Origin: an uncultured Clostridia bacterium
GTDB taxonomy: Bacteria > Bacillota > Clostridia > Christensenellales > Borkfalkiaceae
Length of the DNA: 7,076 nucleotides
NCBI GenBank assembly: GCA_947630775.1
Contig: CANRIY010000079.1
Coordinates: 1-7,076 of the forward strand
Direction: 5' to 3'
The notes under the pieces are model-generated. The model was given only the letters and a program-made list of their open reading frames with translations. It was not told the origin of the DNA and made no database searches. The position numbers were made by a program, and so were the translations under genes. Numbering within the stretch: the first letter of the stretch is position 1; each line of letters starts with the position of its first letter. This document shows, piece after piece, positions 1 to 5,732 of this stretch.

Positions 1-425
1 AGGGGCTCGTCACCATCAAGTCCATCTCCCGTGAGGCGGGGCACAGGACGAAGATGGCGATCTCATCGGAAGACAGCAGGATCGATGCGGTCGGCGCATG
101 CGTCGGCAACAAGGGCGCACGCGTCAACGCCGTCGTGCAGGAGCTCGGCGGGGAGAAGATCGACATCATTCCTTGGAGCGAAAATCCGCTCGAATTCATC
201 GCGAAGGCGCTCTCTCCCGCGACCGTCATCTCGGTCACGCAGCTCACGGAAAAGTCCGCCGTTGCGGTCGTTCCCGATGAAAAACTCTCCCTCGCCATCG
301 GCAGGGACGGCCAGAACGCCCGCCTCGCCGCAAGGCTCACGGGCTGGAAGATCGACGTCAAGAGCGAGAGCGCGGCGCAAAAGCTCGATCTCGGCGCATA
401 CGACGAGCACGGGACGGAGGAATAA
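1..425 (+). CDS. nusA: NusA transcription factor, C-terminal part (5' truncated by window)
   Basis: The reading frame is open from the first complete codon at base 3 to TAA at 423-425, about 140 residues. NusA binds RNA polymerase and nascent RNA and modulates pausing, termination and antitermination. What is present is the pair of KH RNA-binding domains. The first contains VGACVGNKGAR, with the GxxG loop at bases 105-116, followed by the NusA-typical GEKIDII. The second contains LSLAIGRDGQNARLAA, with its GxxG loop at bases 300-311, followed by LTGWKIDV. The protein ends about 20 residues after KH2 without the acidic repeats seen in E. coli NusA, as is usual for Firmicutes. The N-terminal polymerase-binding and S1 domains lie upstream of the window. 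The ATG at 54 is internal, because conserved NusA sequence (SISREAGHRTK) precedes it in frame. The stop codon directly abuts the ylxR start. Confidence 0.97.
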   Translation, partial: GLVTIKSISREAGHRTKMAISSEDSRIDAVGACVGNKGARVNAVVQELGGEKIDIIPWSENPLEFIAKALSPATVISVTQLTEKSAVAVVPDEKLSLAIGRDGQNARLAARLTGWKIDVKSESAAQKLDLGAYDEHGTEE

Positions 426-695
426 ATGCCGAAAGAGCGCAAAATTCCCATGCGCACCTGCATCGCTTGCAGAGAGGAAAAGCCCAAGCGTGACATGCTC
501 CGCATCGTGAAGAACGCGGCGGGGGAGATCTCGCTCGATTTCTCGGGCAAACTTTCGGGGCGCGGCGCGTACATCTGCAACAGCGCCGATTGCATCAAGC
601 GGCTCAGGAAATACCGCCTTCTCAACAAGGCGTTTTCCGCGGAAGTGCCCGAGGAAGTATATCTCGGGATCGAGGAGGCGTTCGGTGCGAAGTAA
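426..695 (+). CDS. ylxR: YlxR/RnpM family RNA-binding protein (RNase P modulator)
   Basis: This 89-residue protein belongs to the DUF448/YlxR family. The family signature is clear: RTCIACREEKPKRDMLRIV at residues 10-28, with a CxxC at C12/C15, then GRGAYIC at 45-51 and a further cysteine at C56. The B. subtilis member (RnpM) has been reported to bind RNase P RNA and lower its activity; the function here is inferred from family membership. ATG at 426 follows the nusA TAA with no gap. A GGAGG at 416-420 inside the nusA end gives a 5-base spacing, so the start is well supported. The end overlaps ylxQ by 11 bases. Length and position between nusA and ylxQ are standard for Firmicutes. Confidence 0.95.
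   Translation: MPKERKIPMRTCIACREEKPKRDMLRIVKNAAGEISLDFSGKLSGRGAYICNSADCIKRLRKYRLLNKAFSAEVPEEVYLGIEEAFGAK
672..677 (+). promoter_or_regulatory. Ribosome binding site that fixes the GTG start of ylxQ
   Basis: GAGGAG at 672-677 (continuing as GG at 677-678) lies six or seven bases before GTG at 685. It sits inside the last codons of ylxR. Together with the conserved YlxQ start (SYLGFARRAGKL soon after), it supports GTG as the initiator. No ATG is available nearby in that frame. Confidence 0.8.
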
Positions 696-978
696 GGCCG
701 TAAGTTATCTCGGATTCGCCCGCAGGGCGGGGAAGCTCACCCTCGGCGTCAACGCCGCGGCGACGGTAAAAAAGTGCTTTCTTCTCGTTGCGGATCCCGC
801 CGTGGGACCCAATTCGCGGAAGGAGATCGAAAAACAGAAAAATCGGCTCGGCTGCCGTCTTCTCTTCCTTGAAAACTTGGGGGAAGCGGTCGGCAAGACG
901 GGTTGCATGCTTGCCGCCGTGCGCGACGAAAATCTTGCGGCGGCGATCATCGGTGAAATCGGAGAAATCGGAGAATAG
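685..978 (+). CDS. ylxQ: YlxQ, L7Ae-family RNA-binding protein
   Basis: This is a 97-residue protein starting at GTG and ending at TAG 976-978. LGFARRAGKLTLGV near the N-terminus, LLVADPAVGPNSRKEIE in the middle and the final helix match the small ribosomal-protein L7Ae-like YlxQ proteins found between ylxR and infB. Relatives bind kink-turn RNA; the exact RNA target of YlxQ is not settled, so a ribosome or RNase P related role is inference. The C-terminus ends in GEIGEIGE, encoded by near-perfect 9-base tandem units at 952-978. This looks like a small slippage-derived tail rather than a domain. The gene overlaps ylxR by 11 bases and is separated from infB by 17 bases, the largest gap in the window. 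Confidence 0.9.
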   Translation: MRSKAVSYLGFARRAGKLTLGVNAAATVKKCFLLVADPAVGPNSRKEIEKQKNRLGCRLLFLENLGEAVGKTGCMLAAVRDENLAAAIIGEIGEIGE

Positions 979-995
979 GACAGGAAGGTATTTGA

Positions 996-3593
996 ATGGC
1001 TTACGAGAATATTGAAAAACTCAATCTTCTGATCACGGATAAAGATACGGTGGCTTTGCAAAAGGCGATCGCCGCGAACGAGAAACAGCTCTCCGAGCTC
1101 ATGAAGAAGCTCGCGGAGCTCGAGGCGGCGGTCGCAAAGAAGCGTGCCGAAGAAGAGGCGCGTTTGCGCGAAGAAGAGGAGATGCGCCAAAGGGCCGAGG
1201 AAGAGGCACGTGCCGCCGCGGAAGAGGCGGAGCGCCGGCGGATCGAAGCGGAAAAAGCGGCCGAGCCCGCTCCTGCACCCGCCGCGGAAGAGGCGCCCGC
1301 GCCCAAACCCGTGCCCGCCGCAGCGGAAAAACCCGCGCCCGAACCCGCGCCCGCCGCAGCGGGAAAACCCGCGCCCGCACCTGTGTCCGAAAGGAACGCG
1401 GGGGCACGGACGGTCCCGAGAACTTCTGCGCCCGCGCAATCGGCGCCCCGCACCTTCCGTCCCGAGACGAAAGTGCCGCAGGGGAGACCTACCTATACGC
1501 CTCCCGCAGGGCAGTCCCGCCCGCAGCAGAACCGCGGTCCCTATCCGCCCCGCCCGCAGGGGAGTTATCCGCCCCGCCCGCAGGGCACGGGCGCAAGGCC
1601 GCCGATGGGGCGTCCCGCAGGGGTAAGGCCCGTCGCGCCGCCTCCTCCCGCGCCCGTCCAGCGCAAGGAGTCGCCCAAAAAGTTCGAAAAGACCTTTGTC
1701 GAGCGCCGTCCCGTCAACAAGCGTGCCCTCCAGCGCCAGCAGGGGGCGAGCATCGGTGATTTCGACGAGGAGAAGAGCGGCTACCGCAAGGCGCGGTTCC
1801 AGAAGAAGGGCGCAAAGCGGGAGCGCGAGACGGTCAAGATCGACCATGCCGTCGTCACGACGAAGGACATCCCCATCAAGGTCCTCTCCGAAAAGCTTGG
1901 CATTTCCGCGGTCGAGATCGTCAAAAAACTCTTCCGCGAGGGCGTCACGAAGACGGTGAACGAGTCCATCGATTACGACAACGCGGCGTTTATCGCGCTC
2001 GAGCTTGGGATCGACCTCGAATATAAGCCCGAAAAGACGGCAGAAGAGACCCTGATCGAGGTGCACGGCGAAGGGGACGACGCAAACGCGGTCGCCCGTC
2101 CGCCCGTCGTCACTGTCATGGGGCATGTCGACCACGGCAAGACCTCCCTTCTCGACAAGATCAGAAGCACCAACGTCACGGAAGGGGAAGCGGGCGGCAT
2201 CACGCAGTCGATCGGCGCCTATACCGTCGATCTCGGCGAAAACAGACGCATCACTTTTATCGATACTCCCGGGCATGCGGCGTTCACCGCCATGCGTGCG
2301 AGAGGGGCGAAAGTCACGGATATCGTCGTCCTCGTCGTGGCGGCGGATGACGGCATCATGCCGCAGACGGTCGAGGCGATCGACCATGCGAAGGCGGCGG
2401 ATGTGCCCATCATCGTGGCGATGAATAAGATGGATAAACCCCATGCCGATCCCGACAAGGTGAAGCAGGGGCTCATGAAATACGACCTCGTTCCCGAGGA
2501 ATGGGGCGGCGAGGTCATGGTTGTCCCCGTCTCCGCAAAGACGGGCGACGGGATCGACGCCCTGCTCGAAAGCATCCTTCTCGAAGCGGAAATGCTCGAA
2601 CTCAAAGCGGATCCCGCACGGAAGGCGAAGGGCGTCGTCATCGAGGCGAAACTCGACAAGGGCAAGGGCCCCATGGCGAGCGTCCTCATCCAGAACGGCA
2701 CACTCCGCACGGGCGACAATCTCATTTCGGGTACGACGATGGGACGTGTCCGCGCGATGTTTGACGACAAGGGCAAGCAGGTCAAGGAAGCGGGTCCCTC
2801 CGAGGCGGTCTCCGTGCTCGGGCTCGAGGACGTTCCCGGCGCGGGCGATACGATCTTCGCCGTCGAACAGTCCCTGATGAAAAAGGTACAGGAAGAGCGC
2901 AAGAACAAGGAGCGCGAATCCATGATCCGCGAGATGAAAAAGACCAGCCTCGACGACCTGTTCAAAGACGTCTCCGAGGGGACCCTCAAGACGCTCAACG
3001 TCATCGTCAAGGGCGACGTGCAGGGCTCGGTGGAGGCGGTCAGGAGCTCCCTCGAAAAGCTCTCGAATGAGGAAGTCCGCGTCAAGGTCATCCACGCGGC
3101 GGCGGGCGCGATCACCGAAAGCGACATCATGCTTGCGGACAGCGCGGACGCGGTCGTCATCGGCTTCAACGTCCGTCCCGACAGCAAGAGCAAGACACTT
3201 GCCGAGCGTACGCACGTCGACGTCAGGCAATACCGCATCATCTACGAACTGTTAGACGATATGGAAGCCGCCCTCCACGGTATGCTTTCCCCCAAATACA
3301 GGGAAGTGTATATGGGGAAGGCGGAAGTCAAGGAGACCTTCCAGATCACGGGCGTCGGTACGGTCGCGGGGTGCCTCGTCGAAGAGGGCAAGCTCGTCCG
3401 CGGCGGAAAACTTCGGATCTACCGCGACAATGTCATGATCGTCGAAGGCAACGTCAAGACGCTGAAGCACTATAAGGACGAAGTCAAGGAAATGTCGGCG
3501 GGCATGGAGTGCGGCTGCGCGATCGACGGCTTCAACGAGATCAGGATCGGCGACTATATCGAATGCTATGTCATCGAGGAGATCAAGCAATGA
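996..3593 (+). CDS. infB: Translation initiation factor IF-2
   Basis: This 865-residue GTPase brings fMet-tRNA to the 30S subunit and promotes subunit joining. From the N-terminus: a charged coiled coil rich in E, K, R and A (about 25-90), a Pro/Ala/Arg-rich linker (about 90-240), a basic stretch, and an IF2_N module (283-344). The G domain follows, with G1 GHVDHGKT at 376-383, GGITQ around 400-404, G3 DTPGH at 423-427, G4 NKMD at 477-480 and G5 SAK at 513-515. Domain II and the C1/C2 domains follow, ending in GMECG and IRIGDYIE, where C2 contacts fMet. ATG 996 is preceded by GGAAGG at 983-988, seven bases away. The first residues do not look like the usual IF2 N-terminal module, which normally starts with a RVYELAKE-like helix. 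The conserved ITQHIGA motif reads ITQSIGA here. The stop overlaps the rbfA start as ATGA. Confidence 0.98.
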   Translation: MAYENIEKLNLLITDKDTVALQKAIAANEKQLSELMKKLAELEAAVAKKRAEEEARLREEEEMRQRAEEEARAAAEEAERRRIEAEKAAEPAPAPAAEEAPAPKPVPAAAEKPAPEPAPAAAGKPAPAPVSERNAGARTVPRTSAPAQSAPRTFRPETKVPQGRPTYTPPAGQSRPQQNRGPYPPRPQGSYPPRPQGTGARPPMGRPAGVRPVAPPPPAPVQRKESPKKFEKTFVERRPVNKRALQRQQGASIGDFDEEKSGYRKARFQKKGAKRERETVKIDHAVVTTKDIPIKVLSEKLGISAVEIVKKLFREGVTKTVNESIDYDNAAFIALELGIDLEYKPEKTAEETLIEVHGEGDDANAVARPPVVTVMGHVDHGKTSLLDKIRSTNVTEGEAGGITQSIGAYTVDLGENRRITFIDTPGHAAFTAMRARGAKVTDIVVLVVAADDGIMPQTVEAIDHAKAADVPIIVAMNKMDKPHADPDKVKQGLMKYDLVPEEWGGEVMVVPVSAKTGDGIDALLESILLEAEMLELKADPARKAKGVVIEAKLDKGKGPMASVLIQNGTLRTGDNLISGTTMGRVRAMFDDKGKQVKEAGPSEAVSVLGLEDVPGAGDTIFAVEQSLMKKVQEERKNKERESMIREMKKTSLDDLFKDVSEGTLKTLNVIVKGDVQGSVEAVRSSLEKLSNEEVRVKVIHAAAGAITESDIMLADSADAVVIGFNVRPDSKSKTLAERTHVDVRQYRIIYELLDDMEAALHGMLSPKYREVYMGKAEVKETFQITGVGTVAGCLVEEGKLVRGGKLRIYRDNVMIVEGNVKTLKHYKDEVKEMSAGMECGCAIDGFNEIRIGDYIECYVIEEIKQ
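1308..1379 (+). repeat. Two tandem 36-base units in the IF2 linker
   Basis: Units 1308-1343 and 1344-1379 match at 33 of 36 bases and encode PVPAAAEKPAPE and PAPAAAGKPAPA (IF2 residues 105-128). Both are in frame and extend the disordered Pro/Ala linker. This is a recent-looking in-gene duplication and not a mobile element. Confidence 0.8.
1542..1589 (+). repeat. Two tandem 24-base units in the IF2 linker
   Basis: Units 1542-1565 and 1566-1589 encode YPPRPQGS and YPPRPQGT (IF2 residues 183-198). The first 20 bases are identical between them. They lie in the same Pro/Arg/Gly-rich unstructured linker, where length change is probably tolerated. Confidence 0.8.
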
Positions 3594-3946
3594 CGAAGCG
3601 GACAGACAGGCTCAACAGTGAGTTTCAGAAGGAGATCGCGGCGATCCTCTCGGGCCCCCTCAAAGACAAGGAGCCCGACCTCAGAGGCATCATCTCCGTC
3701 ACGGAAGCGGACGTCGCGCCCGACCTCAAAACCGCAAAGATCTACATCAGCGTCTATGCCGACGCAGAGCAGAAGGCGCGGAGCCTTGCGATCGTAAAGG
3801 AAAACGCGGGATTCGTGCGCAGGGAGCTTGCAAAAGTCATGCGCATGCGCACCGTGCCGCTTCTCACGTTCATCGAGGACGGGAGCATGGAGTACGGCTC
3901 CAAAATGGACGAGCTCTTTGCAAAACTTCATAAGGATGAATCATGA
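3590..3946 (+). CDS. rbfA: 30S ribosome-binding factor A
   Basis: This is a 118-residue protein starting MTKRTDRLNSEFQKEIAAIL. RbfA binds the immature 30S subunit near the 5' end of 16S rRNA and assists late maturation. The family pattern is visible: an N-terminal helix with R-x-x-RLN/E-x-x-KEIA, then the KH-like core with ISVTEADVAPDLKTAKIYISVY, then FVRRELAKVMRMRTVPLLTF and a short acidic/basic end. ATG 3590 overlaps the infB stop as ATGA, and GAGGAG at 3576-3581 gives an 8-base spacing. A longer in-frame reading from 3509 would run inside infB coding sequence and lacks family support. The stop overlaps the next start as ATGA. Confidence 0.96.
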   Translation: MTKRTDRLNSEFQKEIAAILSGPLKDKEPDLRGIISVTEADVAPDLKTAKIYISVYADAEQKARSLAIVKENAGFVRRELAKVMRMRTVPLLTFIEDGSMEYGSKMDELFAKLHKDES

Positions 3947-4902
3947 ATACGATCGCTCAAATCGCAGAGTCCATGAAGACATTAAAGAGCGCGGTCATCT
4001 TCACGCATGTGCGTCCGGACGGCGACACCGTCGGGAGCGCCCTTGCGCTGGGCCGCGCTCTCGGCATACTCGGCATTTCCTGCCAAGTGGTAAACGAGGG
4101 GGATTTGCCCGAAAAGTTTTTCTGCCTTGACGGCGCCGCAAAGATCACCCGCACGCCCGCCGATGCCGACGGGCTCATCTGCGTGGACGTAAGCGATACG
4201 GGAAGGCTCGGAGAACTGAAGGATTTTTACTTCCGCGCGGCGCGGAAGCGTCCGACGTTCAACATCGACCATCACGTCTCGAACACACGCTATGCGAAAT
4301 ACAACTATGTGCGCCCCTGCGCGGGCAACTGCGAAAATATCGCCGCGCTCATCGATGCGCTCGGCGTAAAATTCGATCAGACGATCTGCACCTGCCTTCT
4401 TGCGGGGCTCGTGACCGATTCGGGCTCCTTCTCGCACGATGACGTGACGGGGGACACGCTCCGCCTCGCCGCCCGCTGTATGGATGGCGGCGCGAACATC
4501 GAGCGCATCACCTACGAACTTCAGAACAAGCGCTCCAAGGCGCGCGCACAGCTCTACGCCGCGGTCACCTCGAACGTGCGCTACTTACTGGACGATAAGC
4601 TCGCCGTCGCGGTCATTCCCGCGGACATGCTGACGCGGTACGGGCTGAAGGCGGACGCGACGGAGGGCATCGTCGATTTTGCACGTTCGGTCGATGTTGT
4701 CGAGGTGAGCGTGTGTCTCCTCGAAGTGAGGCACGGGCAGTATCAGGTCTCCTTCCGCTCCAAGACGGCAGACGTCAACGCAATCGCCCGCGTGTTCGGC
4801 GGCGGGGGGCATGTCCGCGCCGCGGGCTGTATGCTGTTCGGGGAAGCGGAGGAAGTGATCGACAGGCTCCGCTTCACGGTGTCGCAATATCTGGATCTAT
4901 GA
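3943..4902 (+). CDS. nrnA: DHH-family phosphoesterase, NrnA-type (nanoRNase / pAp phosphatase)
   Basis: This 319-residue protein has the DHH/DHHA1 architecture. Metal-binding motifs are visible: H22 with D26 and D28 in HVRPDGDTVGS, D82 in VDVSDTGRLG, D109-H110-H111 (the DHH motif), and D159 in TDSGSF. The C-terminal DHHA1 domain has SFRSKTADVNAIA and GGGGH at 286-290 followed by VRAAG. Members in this position between rbfA and truB, such as B. subtilis NrnA (YtqI), degrade 2-5 nucleotide RNAs and dephosphorylate 3'-phosphoadenosine 5'-phosphate. All expected catalytic residues are present, so activity is likely, with exact substrate preference inferred. ATG 3943 overlaps the rbfA stop as ATGA, with AAGGA at 3932-3936. 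The length is normal. Confidence 0.93.
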   Translation: MNTIAQIAESMKTLKSAVIFTHVRPDGDTVGSALALGRALGILGISCQVVNEGDLPEKFFCLDGAAKITRTPADADGLICVDVSDTGRLGELKDFYFRAARKRPTFNIDHHVSNTRYAKYNYVRPCAGNCENIAALIDALGVKFDQTICTCLLAGLVTDSGSFSHDDVTGDTLRLAARCMDGGANIERITYELQNKRSKARAQLYAAVTSNVRYLLDDKLAVAVIPADMLTRYGLKADATEGIVDFARSVDVVEVSVCLLEVRHGQYQVSFRSKTADVNAIARVFGGGGHVRAAGCMLFGEAEEVIDRLRFTVSQYLDL

Positions 4903-5732
4903 CGGGATTTTTGAATATCTACAAGCGGGAGGGGATCTCTTCCGCATATTGTGTGAACCGCGCCAAGCGGCTCACGAAGAGCCCCTGCGGGCATCTGGGC
5001 ACCCTCGATCCCCTTGCGGAGGGGGTGCTTCCTGTCGGCGTCGGCAATGCCGCGCGCCTCTTTGACTACTTTTTGGGCAAAGAAAAGACCTATCTCGCCC
5101 GTTTCCGTTTCGGCTGGACGACGGAGACGCTTGACCGCGAATCTGAGCCTATGTTTGCGGGCATGGTACCGTCAAAATCTGCCGTCGAGGAGATCCTTCC
5201 CCAATTTACGGGGGAAATTTTGCAGCGTCCGCCGCGCTATTCCGCCATCTCGGTGGACGGAAAGAGGAGCTACGAACTCGCCCGCAAGGGCAAAGAGATC
5301 GAGCTTCCCGCGCGGAAAGTCACTGTTCGCTCCCTCACGCTTTCAGGGCAGACGGCGGAGGATGAATTCGAGTTTGAGATCGTCTGCGGAAGCGGCACCT
5401 ACATCCGCTCCCTTGCGCGGGACATGGGGGAAACGCTCGGAACGGGCGCGTATATGACGAAGCTCATCCGCACGGCGAGCGGGATCTTTACGAAGGAGAC
5501 CGCCGTCCCCCTTGATAATCTCTCGGCGGAGAACGTCGGAAAGTATCTGATCCCCACGGAGAGCGTTCTGCCCTTTGAACGCATGGAAGTCACGGACGAG
5601 AGGTTTTTCCACGGCGTCCACGTCCCCGTCGACTGCGCGGACGGCGTTTATAAATTATACCGCGGCGGGCAGTTTTACGGCACGGGCATCGTGGAGGCAG
5701 GGCTTCTCCGCCCCGACAAAAAGTTATGTTGA
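4899..5732 (+). CDS. truB: tRNA pseudouridine(55) synthase TruB
   Basis: This 277-residue enzyme converts U55 of the tRNA T-loop to pseudouridine. The catalytic motif is GHLGTLDPLAEGVLPV, with the catalytic aspartate D37. It is followed by KTYLARFRFGWTTETLD, the QRPPRYSAISVDGKRSYELAR block and GSGTYIRSLARDMG, all TruB hallmarks. A short C-terminal PUA-like part ends at LLRPDKKLC, close to the usual family end, so the nearby repeat has not obviously truncated it. ATG 4899 overlaps the nrnA TGA as ATGA and gives the expected start MTGFLNIYKREGISS. The upstream site is weak (CTGGAT), so translation probably depends on coupling to nrnA. An in-frame extension back to 4713 would be nrnA sequence read out of frame. 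Confidence 0.97.
   Translation: MTGFLNIYKREGISSAYCVNRAKRLTKSPCGHLGTLDPLAEGVLPVGVGNAARLFDYFLGKEKTYLARFRFGWTTETLDRESEPMFAGMVPSKSAVEEILPQFTGEILQRPPRYSAISVDGKRSYELARKGKEIELPARKVTVRSLTLSGQTAEDEFEFEIVCGSGTYIRSLARDMGETLGTGAYMTKLIRTASGIFTKETAVPLDNLSAENVGKYLIPTESVLPFERMEVTDERFFHGVHVPVDCADGVYKLYRGGQFYGTGIVEAGLLRPDKKLC

Noticed and set aside
705..3230. An 841-codon open frame on the minus strand opposite ylxQ and infB
   Set aside because: It mirrors a well-supported IF2 gene in GC-rich DNA, where stop codons are rare in the antisense frame. Its translation is low-complexity, rich in D, R, L and F, with no recognisable domain.
2219..3241. A 340-codon minus-strand open frame inside infB
   Set aside because: It is composed of S, A, T and R runs that mirror IF2 codons, shows no family motif, and conflicts with the intact GTPase domain on the other strand.
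4713..4898. Longer truB start at 4713
   Set aside because: This stretch encodes the conserved DHHA1 end of NrnA in another frame, and TruB family sequence begins at ATG 4899.
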